In this document: positions 46,821 to 58,084 of the stretch, piece after piece
Layout: each line of letters begins with the position of its first letter
Numbering within the stretch: the stretch's first letter is position 1
NCBI GenBank assembly: GCA_028023455.1
Contig: JAQFVV010006353.1
Coordinates: 932,001 to 996,000 of the forward strand
Source: Epiperipatus broadwayi
Taxonomy: Eukaryota > Onychophora > Udeonychophora > Euonychophora > Peripatidae
DNA length: 64,000 nucleotides
Reading direction: 5' to 3'
Translations under genes and position numbers: made by a program
Notes under the pieces: model-generated
The model's database searches: none
What the model was told of the DNA's origin: nothing
The model's input: only the letters and a program-made list of their open reading frames with translations

Positions 46821-47154
46821 ACAGTAATCAAAGAATACATGTTAGTAATAGCTGGAAAATAATGTAATAAAGTCTAGTTCCCATACAGTAGGGTGCAGGT
46901 AAAACCTTTTAATTCTTCAAAAATAGACTGATCATTGTAATCATTCTCCTGCACATACATACTCCTACATATTACGAATGATAGCTTCATAGCAAGAAAA
47001 AATATTGCTTGCACACCTTACGAGTTTGAAAAATTTCTAAAGTATTCTATAAAAGATGGCTCTGCTAAGATCAATTAATATCATGCTTTGTGAAAAATCC
47101 TTTTATCTAAATTTGCATCGCAATATATGTAATAAATTAGTAAAACATTTTTAG

Positions 47155-47621
47155 CATCTGCCAACTGTAAAGATTTTTATTATTTACTTTTAGATAAAGC
47201 TGAGCACGCTTTCAGTGCGATACGTCAGAATCATAGCTCGCACTGATTGGTTAGCTGTGCTGCCTTATTTATTGAGGAATAATTGTGCTAATTGTTTAAA
47301 TTAGATTTTAAATATTCCATTTATTTAAAAATTGAATACTACTTTCTTTTTTATTAATGATGTGAATTGTGGTTGATGATAAACCCTGCCGCTTTAATTT
47401 TTTCTGTAATCTCGTTCCATGCAGATTAGATTGTCATTAATAAAAAGGACAATAGTATTCAAATAAATGGAATATTTAAAATCTAATTTAAACAAGTCGT
47501 ACAATTATTTCTCAATAAAAAGGGCAGCACACCAAATGAATCAGTGAGACCAATAATTCTGGTATACCACACCAAGCGATAATTAAAAGTAAATAATAAA
47601 AACATGTTCAGTTGCAGAAAT
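47155..47621. repeat. family H foldback
   Basis: Arms of about 190 bp mirror each other: TTTTTATTATTTACTTTTAG, TGATTGGTTAGCTGTGCTGC, TAATTGTGCTAATTGTTTAA, ATTAGATTTTAAATATTCCA and TATTTAAA at left, with inverses at right ending GTAAATAATAAAAAC. A loop of about 60 bp lies near 47390-47430. No hammerhead-like core. Confidence 0.8.
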
Positions 47622-48534
47622 TAAAAACATTTGTTAATTTATTACAAATATAAATGAAAAGGAGAAAGGAATATAATATTTGTAATAAGTAGGATATAGT
47701 GAGATTTTTGCCCACATGCAGTTAACATCATTTATACAATTCATTTTATAAAATCTGCACAGCTCATTATTGTAATATTCGTATCTTAGGCCACTGCATT
47801 ATTTTTTTTTGATAACAGCTCTCCAAACATAATACAGTTCCATAAACAAAAATAAAAACATGTATATATATTTATTTCAGCTTCTGAGCTTATCATCTTA
47901 AAAAATACCATTATTACTATCAATCTAAATATGTTTTCTATTATTAAAAAAAAACTGTCGCTAATATATGATAGTCTTTCCACTTGATAATGCTCAGTAG
48001 TACTTACCACAGAGCAAAAGAAAAATCAATAAAAAATGTCTGTCTTCATTATTGAAGTTATATTCAATAAAATATATTTTGCAAAAAAAATAATTTATTT
48101 ACAAAATAAAATCAATTATTCAAAAAATATATATAAGTGATACGTTAAATATACACGGAAATAAAAAATTTTAAAAAATGTCCGCATGTTTTTGAATTTT
48201 TAAGGTCCACAATTATTCTTGAATTTGTTGTTATTGCGCATGTAAATTAAGTAAAATGAAGAAAAAAATTTAGTTTGCAATAAAAAAATACTAAAAAAAA
48301 AAAAAACCAAATGTGACTGGTTTTCTATGATCTTAGTACGAGTAATTTGATGAAAAGGAAACATGTGACACTTTCTGGCAAAATAATAAATTAAATGCGA
48401 AACTTAGGAATAGAGAACTGAAGGCAGAAGTGCAATGACTGATAAGAAGACTTAAAAATAATTGAACTAAAACTACAAAGATATAGACATTTGCATGACT
48501 ACCATCTCATGCTAGCACATAATTATTAGTAAAC
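47622..48534. other. AT-rich intron DNA, nothing recognised
   Basis: The minus ORF 47786-48010 has no recognisable domain or conserved-looking splice context. Confidence 0.4.
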
Positions 48535-48726
48535 AGGCAAAAACTCTCCATATAGTAGTGCCACCTTGTGCTAACCAGAGTAATCAATGGATGCTAGAAG
48601 GTTTGTACATAAAATCCCTATCTAGTGCCTACTCATCCAATATCCCCAGACTAGTTTCTGGCGGCATCCATTGATTACTCTGGTTAGCACAAGGTGGCAC
48701 TACTATATGGAGTTTTTTGCCTGTTT
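48535..48726. repeat. short family B palindrome, copy 4
   Basis: AAACAGGCAAAAACTCTCC, GTGCCACCTTGTGCTAACCA and GAGTAATCAATGGATGC at left are mirrored exactly at right. The spacer keeps one family B segment (CCTATCTAGTGCCTACTCAT, CCCCAGACTAGTTTCTGGC). An asymmetric deletion derivative next to a decayed LINE. Confidence 0.85.
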
Positions 48727-49199
48727 GTATAGGCATTTGCAGAATAAGTCACTCTAGATCTTGTTTTGATTCACCGAAAGCAATATACAAACCCGAGAAA
48801 TGATATTACAAATCTATTAAATCAAACAATGACAATATCTTAAAAGATGACAATGATACTGTGAAAAGATGGAAGGAGTATTTTGATCATTTTTTGAATA
48901 ATGATACAAGAAGTGAAATTTGAACAAAGATATGCAGCTTAATGAAGTCAAACAGCTCTTTGTAATCTTAAAGGTGAAAAATCTGCAGGTTGTGATGAAA
49001 TACCTGAAATGTATAGTGATGTATTAGCTTCAAAAATATTGGAATTTTAAAAAAATATATAGACTCTTGAAGTTGTGCCACCCAATCTTAAGGATATTTT
49101 TATCCTCCAATTTTTTAAAAATAAAGAGAATCAACAAAACTGCAGTAATTACTGTGGAATATCATTATCCCCTATAGCAAAGGTTCGTCAAGGATTATA

Positions 49200-49650
49200 C
49201 AATTAAACTTCACATGATTACCATTCTTTATGCTTACACAAGCTGTTTAAACAGAGGATGTGATGTGATGTATTATGGCTTCTCCTTAAACGAAGTCAAG
49301 AATATCTCAGCAATTATGCCCAAAAAACCTGCTAACCCTTTTTTTTTTCCCCCCTCTTTAAATATTCCATAATCTTTTCTTCTCCTTTTCCAAAAATATT
49401 TTTTTTTTTAAATCTTATATTTTTATATCTAAACCCCCTTTTTTTTCCCAAAACCAAAAAAAAAAAAAAAATTTTTTTTTTTTTATAATCCTTTTTTCAT
49501 AAACTCTCCATACAGTAGCGCCATTCAGTGCAAGCCAAAGTAATCAATGAATGCAGGAAGATTTGTGTATAAAATCCCTATCTTTCTGAATCCATTGATT
49601 ACTCCTCGCTTGCACTGAGTGGCGCTACTGTATGGAGAGTTTTGCATGTT
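49200..49650. repeat. family B foldback, copy 5, holding a family E insertion
   Basis: Left outer part CACATGATTACCATTCTTTA and TACACAAGCTGTTTA, then family E DNA (49255-49497), then CTCTCCATACAGTAGCGCCA, TAATCAATGAATGC, mirrored by CATTGATTACTCCTCGC and GAGTGGCGCTACTGTATGG. It interrupts the LINE coding order at 49200/49670. Confidence 0.75.
49255..49497 (-). repeat. family E copy with homopolymer-like distortion
   Basis: The minus strand begins CATCACATCACATCC after GAGAAGCCATAATA and CGTTTAAGGAG, matching 23911-23958 inverted. From 49340 the text still tracks the 23.7-kb copy block by block, but many bases are replaced by long C, T and A runs (49338-49364, 49439-49485). This could be real decay or low-quality consensus sequence. 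Confidence 0.6.
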
Positions 49651-50424
49651 TACTTTCAGGGATTTGGTTAAATAAGTTGCTTCAGTCATAGATGATAAGG
49701 TACCAGACTCAATGTGGTTTTAGAGAATCAAGAAGTACTACAGACATGATATTTGTTGCTAGGCAAATGCAAGAAAAGTTCGGTACAAAAGAATGATTTT
49801 ATTTACTGCTTTTATTGATTTGTTCAAGGCATCTGATTTAGCTAATCAAATAGATTTATGGTATTATGCAATTGTCTACCAAAATTAATTTGTATTGTAC
49901 AGCTTCTACATAACGGAATTAGAGAAGTGTACTTGCTTCAACATTTTCAATTTTTATAATGATTGTCTTTGGAATTGTTTGTCGATAGTTTAATGAAACA
50001 GGGATCAAAATGTGATACAGATTTGATGGTGGAATTTTTAATTTGAATCAATTAAAGGAAAAACTAAAAATTCCACTTTCTTGGATTCTAAATTTACAGT
50101 GTGCTGATGATAATGCTAATTTTTCCAGTTCAAAAGATGATTTAAGAATGTATTTAATATTTTAAATTGCGCATTTAAGGCTTATAGTTAAACAATAAAT
50201 ATTCAAAGAAACTCACAAACTCTTCAACCAGTGATTGAAAAGACTCTCAGCAACTCTTTTAGCTTGGATGGTTATCAATTTGAGAATGTTAACCAATTTA
50301 AATACCGTAGTAATTTTACAAATAGAAAAGTGGACTTAAACGTTGAGGTACAACACAGACTTCAATGTTATGTCATCATAAAGAAAGAATTACTGCAACT
50401 ACGTTAACTTTATGTAGAGCTGTT

Positions 50425-50716
50425 ATAACATCACATAATCACCATTTCTTATGCTTGCTTTTAACATTATTAAAATAGGCAAAACTCTCCATACAGTATT
50501 GCCACTCAGTGCAAGCCAGAGTAATCGATGGATGCCAGAAGTCTTGCGCTCTCAGATCCAAGGCTCCTCACTGACAAAGGCCACAAGCCAGAAACTAGTC
50601 TGGGGATATTGGATGAGTAGGCACTAGATGGGGATTTTATGCACAAGCCTTCTGGCATCCATTGACTATTCTGGCTTGCACTGAGTGGCAATACTGTATG
50701 GAGTTTTGCCTGTTTC
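50425..50716. repeat. family B foldback, copy 6
   Basis: Left: ACATCACATAATCACCATTT, AAATAGGCAAAACTCTCCAT, GCAAGCCAGAGTAATCGATG. Right: the mirror, ending ATGGAGTTTTGCCTGTTT. One interior block (CTCACTGACAAAGGCCACAA, GCCAGAAACTAGTCTGGGG) is present in sense orientation. TATAACA occurs on both sides as a possible target duplication. The ORF 50506-50718 is incidental. Confidence 0.8.
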
Positions 50717-51086
50717 AATGCAATATAACAGTATCAGAAAAGTTTCATTTAAGAAAGTTCTGTAAAATTTTAAAAATACAATGGCAAGATCATGAAACCA
50801 ATTAATATGTGAATCAAAATGCTGAATGTGATATTACAAAGTCACTATTGTTAAATAACACTTTCGTTGGATTGAATATATAAAAAGAGCGAACAATGGA
50901 ATCTTTCTAAAATGATGTTTTGTGCACGTGAGCATAAGAATTATCTGCCATTCTAAAGAAATACAGTATTAACTGTTTCATTGGGAAAATATAACAGAGA
51001 ATAGAATGTATTGGCGAGCTTCAATTAGACATGATATGGAAATGTTTTCCTGAAGGTTTGTGATGATGGTGTTCTAACTGTATTTT

Positions 51087-51372
51087 TATACTGGATTATT
51101 TCCATCATCTAATATGTGTATTAAATGTCTAGAAAAAATTAACTTCATTTAAATATTCCAAATACATTAAATTGTTAGTAATAGTACATCAAAGCAACAC
51201 GTGAAGAAGAGGGGAGAATATCTCTCGAAACATTGTGTATATACTAATCTGTTTAATGTGCTATTACTAACAGTTGAATGTAGTTGGAATATTTAAATAA
51301 AGTTAAATTTTTCTAAAGACATTCAATACACTTATTAGATGATGGAAATAGCCCAATATAAAAATACAAATG
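51087..51372. repeat. family F foldback
   Basis: Arms 51087-51190 and about 51260-51372 mirror each other (TATTTCCATCATCTAATA, AATGTCTAGAAAAAATTAAC, AATATTCCAA, TGTTAGTAATAG). The centre holds CGTGAAGAAGAGGGGAG and AATATCTCTCGAAAC, related to the word at 2585-2616. A GAG/CTC hairpin separates the two boxes, but C of CTGA is G here. Confidence 0.75.
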
Positions 51373-52714
51373 ATATGGAAATATTTCAGAAAGTTTAACT
51401 CATTTCTCGAGCAGTTTTTTTACTGTTACTTTTCTTTCTTTGGAATCAGAAAAGCAGTACTTATTTAAAGGTAGCTGCTATATATAAAAGAAAACAAAAG
51501 GTAGTTCAGCACAAAATGTATAGAATTAACAGCAAGCAATATTTAAAATACATTCGCTGTAAATTTAACAATAAATGTAGACATTATGAAATAATAAAAA
51601 AATGTGAACATATGTTACAGATTTGCATTTCTGCATACATTCAATTTGTTATTGATGTGTTTTTTTTTTTGTTAAATTGGCATTATTTTGGTAATACTCA
51701 TAAACCATGAATTCAAATATATGGATACATTAACTTTTATCCATTAATTTTTCTTTCATTCCAATGGTAGGTACAATTTTTACCAACGAAGTCGGTGGAT
51801 CATACACTATATTAACACAAACAAATCTTACTAGGTAAAAAGAAAATTCCTAATTTACATTACACTGATATTACAAAATGTGAACATTCTTAAAATAATG
51901 AATATTTTAGTTCTAATTTTAAAAACTAGATGGCGAATACGCCCTGACCGCTAAAGTAAACCTTTACCTGAATGTAAATTGATTCTGCATGTGAAAATAC
52001 TTTATGCCCTCGTGTCTTTTACATGGTGAATTTATTTGAATATCTGAATAAAAGCGGCAAAGAGCATTGTTAAATTTGGGTCAAAACTTTTCACTAATCA
52101 TCGAGAAAACAAATAGATTTCAGTATACCAAGTGATGATATGTTATAGTAATGTCTAGCATATATTAAGTGTATTAACAACCTTGGTTTACAAAAATAAC
52201 AACCCATGAAAGCAGATAATTTGGAAATTTCTTGAAATTTTGATTTCTCTCTTGATCTGCAAACAGAGCCATGTGCTCGGATATACAATTTCCCTCTACC
52301 GTAACCTTCACCGTTTGGTTCTAGGTATAAAAATAACTTAACTGTAAAATGCTTTATCTAATTATACGTTGTTCAGTTCACGAATCACACTAAATACTCC
52401 ATTGTTGTGAAGTTCTTATATTAAACTCATTACTATTTGCTCCGTTCATTAAAAAATTATATTCTAACAAAATTCTCAGTGGTTAGCTAATGAACAACTT
52501 ATGGCTTAAATAAATATCGAAAATCTATACTTAAAAATTCAAATCAAAACAAAAATACTTGCATACAGTGTATATATGTCACACAATCTTACACGCTATT
52601 TCAATTGTATAGATATACACACGCACACTTATAAACATATTTTGATTCACTTTATACGACCGAAACTTTTATACTGGATGTAGGTTAATTGTTGAGATAA
52701 AAAAAAATACATAC
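51373..52714. other. intron 1 DNA next to CHTF8 exon 1, no other feature
   Basis: ORFs at 51516-51710 and 52094-52288 show no family resemblance. No foldback or LINE text was recognised, so this promoter-proximal intron part is relatively repeat-poor. Confidence 0.45.
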
Positions 52715-52737
52715 AAACCAATAACTATTTGCACCAT
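52715..52737 (-). CDS. CHTF8: CHTF8 coding exon 1 (23 coding nt)
   Basis: Minus strand ATG at 52737 reads MVQIVIG plus two bases of a Leu codon, then donor GTATGT at 52714-52709. Joining to exon 2 completes TTA and gives MVQIVIGLDSENTLKEW. Animal CHTF8 proteins begin MVQIVI, so both start and donor are well supported, although the exon is too short to find by length. Phase 2 here matches the single leading base of exon 2. The 5' UTR continues upstream into a region with E2F-like motifs. Confidence 0.85.
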
Positions 52738-52990
52738 TACAAACGTTTAGTTACGTTAACATAGGTTGAACGAAAAACGAGGGAAAGAAAATGCATGAGG
52801 AGAAAAAAGGTAATCTTTGATATATTATATACTATTAGCATATGCAGTATTTTTAAGTACAGTATAGTAAGTAAAGGGTATAATTTCCCGCCATCTATTC
52901 GGAAAGCAAGGCAATCATTTCGCGCAAAATTGATTCATACTGTGCTAAGTCTCATTTGTATAATCAACTATAAACTATAAATAAATTTAT
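52738..52990. promoter_or_regulatory. candidate CHTF8/UTP4 bidirectional promoter
   Basis: Just upstream of CHTF8 exon 1 lies TTTCCCGCC (52884-52892), a consensus E2F site running into CGCCATCT, a YY1-like core. Thirty bases on lies TTTCGCGCAAA (52918-52928), a second E2F-like palindrome. These are rare GC-containing words in AT-rich surroundings. CHTF8 acts in S phase, so E2F control is sensible. On the other strand a UTP4 5' UTR exon could start here; AAAAAAG/GTAATC (52810) and CTTCCG/GTAAGG (53109-53120) are candidate donors. Start sites are not determinable. Confidence 0.45.
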
Positions 52991-54721
52991 TTAATTGTAT
53001 TTAGAATAGAATAAATTAAAAAAGTGTTTTCAAAAAATAAATTGGTATAAAAATTTCTAAGTAAAATTTAAAATCTCGTTAAACAAAAAATAAAATAAAA
53101 TTATTAAACTTCCGGTAAGGATTGTAGTTCCGGTATATCTACATGTGGTTTTACGGATTATAATTTTATCATTGACGAAGAGGTTAATTATTTAAAACAG
53201 TTTTTTGACAACCATATTTTAGGTAATTTATTTTAATGTATACCATAAATTGTTTAACTGTGGGGATAACATAGTATATATTTCGATTAAAATTATTTTT
53301 ATTCATTATTGTTCCTAACTAATACGTAACAAAATAGGGATTTAAATATTTCTTCTGAAATTATTATGCTTTTTCAATACTTATCACTTATGTTTACTTT
53401 TTCATGTAAACTGTCTTTTGCAATGCTTATTTTTTACTTTATAAATATCTTTTTAATGTCAAATGTTGACCACGTCATTTCTGTACTTATTTCATTTTTG
53501 ATCACAAATATCAAATAGTTGTCAAATGCACGCAGTTTTTTTTTTAAGTGTCTGCCTGCTAGTGCAAGGCAGTCGCGCTGACCTCTCGACCACCAAGGCA
53601 AGACAAATGCACGCAGTTTTTAACGATAATTTTACTGTGACTTTCATCTTTAATAATTACATCCAATTCTAAACGTCCATACAGTAAAGTTGGCATCTAA
53701 ATAGATTGCTATTACTATGGTAACAACGAAAGCCCAGAAAGAACTGCAATTTTGTGATGGATTGGACTATTATAAAAATTAGTGTAAGATGTCCTTTTCG
53801 TCGAAATTGGATTGTAACTGAAGTGATTTTAGGAAAAACGGACTAAAATAAGGCATATATGAATTCTGCAATGGTTTCCAATTCCTTTTGCAAAATTGAA
53901 ATTAAACACTACATTATTTCAAAAGATTGGGAATCCTGAAGATTTACTAAGAAAATAAATAGGATGGAAATGAATGAAAGTGGATTCAGAGAAACAAGGA
54001 CAGTAACTTTTAGTTTGAAGTTTATAGGATGAGCAGAAATAGAATTGAAAGAGCGAAATTTGTTATAATAAGGATTGTGACATGCTTTGGTAAAAAAAAC
54101 AGGTACAAGAATTTTTTGTCCTTATTCTAAACTACATCTTCAATATTCCAATCTCTTGCTTCTTTGAGAGAGTCATCTAATATGAGTTAAAACCATTGCC
54201 CTATTGTAGGTTTTGGCTTTTCACTTAACCATTAATATAAATATTTGCTTCAGTAAACCGATCCCAGATTACAAATTAGCATTAACTTCTAATTAAAGAC
54301 CATTCCTAGAAATTTCATATCTTATATAGTTAGTCAACATCAAAATGTAACATTTACATTTTGTATTGATGTCATTTAAATCTTAACATACCTTTTTAAA
54401 AGACTTTAGAAAACGTCAACCTTGTTATATATATATATAAAAGATCTATGTATGAATTGTTTATGTCTAGAAGGAAATGGCAGTTTTGTACAGAATATGT
54501 AGCAAATATCAAATCCCTATATGTGAATGTTTTTATAGAAGTTTTTCCATGAGTTATAAGACTGAAAAAATCTAGTAAGTTTCCAAGTAATGAGGAAGTT
54601 GTTCTCCAATGTAGTTTATTGAAATAAACTATTTAATATGAAGATATAACAACCAAATTCTGTATCTCTTAAGTCTAAATATATTCATCATACTTCTGAA
54701 GAATAAAACTTATTTTTAGTA
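52991..54721. other. presumed UTP4 5' intron DNA, little recognised
   Basis: Apart from the tRNA-half insertion at 53523-53623 no gene or repeat structure was identified. Confidence 0.4.
53523..53623 (-). repeat. tRNA-half retroposon with target duplication
   Basis: On the minus strand, TTGCCTTGGTGGTCGAGAGG and TCAGCGCGACTGCCTTGCA match the 5' half (acceptor strand, D arm, anticodon 5' side) of the SINE at 23364. The T arm is absent. CTAGCAGGCAGACACTT and an A run follow directly. CAAATGCACGCAGTTTTT occurs on both sides, a target duplication of about 18 bp. So a tRNA fragment appears to have been retroposed. Confidence 0.75.
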
Positions 54722-54959
54722 TAGCTGATCTGTCATAAAGCAGTAGGACCATTCCAACTCTAATACAAAAAGATAAAATGACATAATATATTAGAGTTGG
54801 ATTTTGTAATGACTATATAAACCAATTCATAGCTGATCTGTCATAAAGCAGTAGTAACCACTTATTAACAAGTAGGACCATTCCAACTCTAATACAAAAA
54901 GATAAAATGACATAATATATTAGAGTTGGATTTTGTAATGACTATATAAACCAATTCAT
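54722..54959 (+). repeat. tandem duplication, about 110-130-bp unit
   Basis: TAGCTGATCTGTCATAAAGC through AACCAATTCAT occurs twice. The second unit has AGTAGTAACCACTTATTAAC where the first has lost about 19 bp between AGTAG repeats. Each unit contains the hairpin CCAACTCTAAT/ATTAGAGTTGG. Confidence 0.9.
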
Positions 54960-55399
54960 GAACCACAAATGCATCTCCATGTAAGAGATGCTGGTCCATT
55001 ACTCTGTTTGATATTTTGTGATGCTATCTTTTAACTTTTAATGAAAACTTTTCTTTCAGGAATACTTCACCATATCTAAATTTCCAGTTCTCTAATATAT
55101 TCTCATTGATATTCTTCCAATGAAAATTATCTACACTGCAATTCTTTAGATTGGCTTTGAGATAATTTTTGTAATATTATCAAGATCTACCTCTTCCACA
55201 AAAACCATGTTGATTTTCATCATAAACCTACTTGTAGGAAATCTTGTATTGATCATTATTTACATGTGTTCTTTCCACTGAAAAAATGATTTTACAATAG
55301 AGGACGCTACATTATCACATCCAGCAAGTTGATGAATATATGAATTGGTTTTTATGATCTTGCCATTATACTTTTAAAATTGATACGTATGATTGCTAC
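54960..55399. other. no feature recognised
   Basis: AT-rich DNA without ORF or clear repeat. Confidence 0.4.
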
Positions 55400-55855
55400 G
55401 CTATCTAGTTTGCTCCAGTTGCAAGTGTTTCTCTTAAGTTGCCTACACTGCCATCTCTAAGTCAATGTATATATTATGTATGACATAGTTATTCGCAAAA
55501 AATTTAAGATGATTGCATGTGTGGATCAAAAAATTATGACATTAAATGTGACACTGGGTTTTTTTCTTTTTGTCGTCACCTTTAATGTTCTCTCTGCCAT
55601 CACAAAATCTTGTAAACTACTTCAAAATATTTTCATGACTCATGGTTTCATTCGCCATATACTGTCTGAATCGTTTCATATGTTTTAGTAGCAGCTTTGT
55701 TCAATTTAAAACAAAATTTAATTTTAATGTATTGTTTCATTGTGGATTAAAATACAAAACCAAATGTTACAGTTTATATTGTAGCTCACGATCCAGACAT
55801 ATTAGTGCCTTAAAATTTTTGTGATGTATAACTGAACTATATAACTAGGTAACAT
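55400..55855. repeat. family A foldback MITE, copy 5
   Basis: Diverged family text: AAGTTGCCTACACTGCCATC, ATGTATGACATAGTTATTCG, CATGACTCATGGTTTCATTC, CGATCCAGACATATTAGTGC, CTTAAAATTTTTGTGATG. Both inner arms are recognisable; outer termini are eroded. The two short ORFs at 55476-55824 lie within and are not genes. Confidence 0.65.
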
Positions 55856-56100
55856 ATTTATTTATTCTTGAAGCATCTTATTATTGAGATACACTATGTA
55901 TATTTTGACCATTTGTACTTTAAGTTGTCAAAGTTAGTGTATGAAAAAATCTAAGAATAAGATAGAGATTGTCATTGTTATTTGAAATATGCAGAACGTT
56001 AAACCAGGGAAAGCTTGATATGGGTAAAATAAGAATGTGTTGAAATATATTGACATCTTAGTAGTTAATAAAAGGTGTTCTGAATGAAGAGAACCCATTT

Positions 56101-56515
56101 ATCATTCATCATTATTATTATTATCAATTGCTAATGATACATTGTAGGACGAAGGTCTTTCCAAGATTCAGTTTCTTCTATCTGTAGCTTATCCACATCA
56201 TAACATCAAACTTCTTTACTTCATCTGTCCATCTCACATGTCTTTTTCTAGATCTTTTACAATCTTGAAATTCATTGTAAAATTTTAACTGGCCTATTAT
56301 CACTTCTTCTAGCAATATGTCCAACTCATCTCCATTTCATTCTTAATCTTTCAGTGATATTATTGATATCTGTTTATTCTTTTATCAACATATTTTATTT
56401 TCAATCTTTTTATTCCCAACATATATCTTTCCATTTTTCATTGGAGGATTTAATATCTGTACAGCGCTTTTAATTGTCCAACACTTGTCGTTATTAAAGT
56501 GTAAGGCTATATACC
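56101..56515 (-). mobile_element. RTE-like LINE 3' fragment, older copy
   Basis: Complement of the LINE C-terminal region and tail (TATCAATTGCTAATGATACA at the tail end, TCTAGATCTTTTACAATCTT, TCTTCTAGCAATATGTCCAA). It extends further 5' than other fragments, to about the position of MHVGSNKKRSK in the full copy. More diverged. Confidence 0.75.
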
Positions 56516-56794
56516 CCAACAATTAATTATATGAAGAAAAAAATTAAAATTTTTTCATTTGGATTCAATTAGAAATTGATAAGATTTACAGGCAAATTAT
56601 ATTAAAGTGATCTATAACTGAAATGCCCAAAGTGTATCTCAAAGGAAAGAAAGGAAAGGCCATGCAGGAATGTAGACTTGGACACAGAAATGAATAAAGA
56701 GAATGAATATAAAGTTTTTGTAAATTCAACAATCTTTGTATCCCAAATTTTTTTTAAACAGTTAATGTAATAATAACACAGATTGATATATAAC

Positions 56795-57117
56795 AAGAAG
56801 AGATCATAAACAAAATACATGGATGAGAGAACAAACAGGTGATACTGGCATCACTGAAAGAATTAAGAGACTGAAGTGGAGTTGGGCTAGAAATATAACT
56901 GGAACAGGTGATAATATATGGACAGTTGAAATCTTAATCTGGGTTAAAAAAAAAAAAGTAAAAGGCCTAGAAAGAGACCAGATGTGGGATGGATGGGTGA
57001 AATAAGGAAGTGTGCTGGAGTGATGTGGAGAAGAGAGGGTAGATATTGGAGATGGATTGAACTTGGAGAGACCTTCATCCTGCAATGGATCAATAATGAT
57101 TGAAAATGATGATGATG
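56795..57117 (+). mobile_element. RTE-like LINE 3' fragment, plus strand
   Basis: The frame reads REQTGDTGITERIKRLKWSW, then WTVEILIWV, and later WIELGETFILQWINND, ending in GATGATGATGATA. A 5'-truncated copy with high similarity to 17370-17660. ORFs on the minus strand here are antisense. Confidence 0.9.
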
Positions 57118-57139
57118 ATATAACACATTTCAAGCGGTA

Positions 57140-57260
57140 TTATTCTTTTATTTTCAGGTGTTGCAGTTCAGACCAGTTATTATCAGCATGATATTTAGTT
57201 TCATTAATGCTGAATTTAAGGGGATGCTTTAACCAATTAGGCTATTCTCTTAAAAACAAT
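57140..57260 (-). repeat. diverged tRNA-derived SINE
   Basis: The minus strand has AATAGCCTAATTGGTTAAAG (box A-like), CCCTTAAATTCAGCATTAAT and the tail GCAACACCTGAAAATAAAAG, paralleling the copy at 2585-2722. Box B is degraded. Confidence 0.5.
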
Positions 57261-58084
57261 GTTCAATGCAAATTCTACACTCACAACCTCATTATTATTT
57301 AAAGTATACAGTGTCAAATGTTGTGAGCACAGGAAGTTTGACATTTGTCGATCAAATTGTAAGAATTTTATACTGCACAAATGGTGAAGACATATGAAAT
57401 GTTTCTTTGTGGTCATTTACTTATATGTTTCAAAAATGTACAGGGGAGTAGAAGTTGTAAATATATTTAAAATAACATAAGAATTACCATAAACAGTTTA
57501 ATCAGTGAGAATTGTTTTATAAATCCCTGAAATCCGGAAGTCATTGTTAAAAGGAGGAAATAATGAATATTGCTTCTGCTTAGAATAGTTTAGCTAAGTT
57601 TTCACTTTTTCCGATAAGAAATTGATGAGCAGCAATAGTATAAAAGAATTTTATACATGACATTCATTATTCACTTATATTCCAGTCATATGAATAAATT
57701 GCTATCAGATGAAATATGATTTGAGAATGAAAGTTGAAGATTTCTCTAGATCAAGACTTTAAATGGTAAATTGGTATTCAAAGGTCAGTAGATTTTTTTT
57801 TTGCCAGAAAGGACGCCTTGACACAAGTGGTTAGAGAACGTTCCATTGGTAAGACAATTGTGCTCATAGTAAGGCTACACTTGAACTCAAAGGTGATGGT
57901 ATTAAGAGATATATAATATTTCTGTATTCATAAAGTGAACTGTATTGATTTGCATTGCAGTTCACTAAATAGATAATGGCATATTTGCTACATAATTTGC
58001 ATATTTTTTCAAGCAATAACTTAGTATTAGTATGTAAAGCTACATTCAGTAGTAAGAATTTTTTCTACAGTAAGGAAAAATGGA
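57261..58084. other. no gene; possible tRNA-like remnant
   Basis: Segment 57810-57900 contains GACACAAGTGGTTAGAGAAC, box A-like, and ACACTTGAACTC, box B-like, so an old SINE is possible. A short hairpin AGTGAACTG/CAGTTCACT is at 57936-57967. Otherwise nothing was recognised. Confidence 0.35.

Larger units (their letters stand above)
48780..51060 (+). mobile_element. second LINE family, long decayed copy split by insertions
   Basis: Pieces in order. 48850-49190: WKEYFDHFLN, LKVKNLQV/KSAGCDEIPEMY, PPNLKDIFI, NCSNYCGIS. 49680-50420: SQCGFRESRSTTDMIFVARQ, MQEKFGTKE, LFKAF, then text near LFNLNQLKEKLKI and a degraded ADD region, then QFENVNQFKYRS. 50720-51060: KFHLRKFCKILKIQWQDHE, ECDITKSLLLNN, ECIGELQLDMI. 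The order matches the C-terminal half of a reverse-transcriptase LINE. Many stops make it dead. Two family B foldbacks (49200-49650, 50425-50716) sit inside it. Confidence 0.75.

Noticed and set aside
47155-47621. hammerhead-like core in family H foldback
   Set aside because: CTGA words are present (CTGACG, CTGATT), but no GAAA box or pairing stem I at a usable distance.
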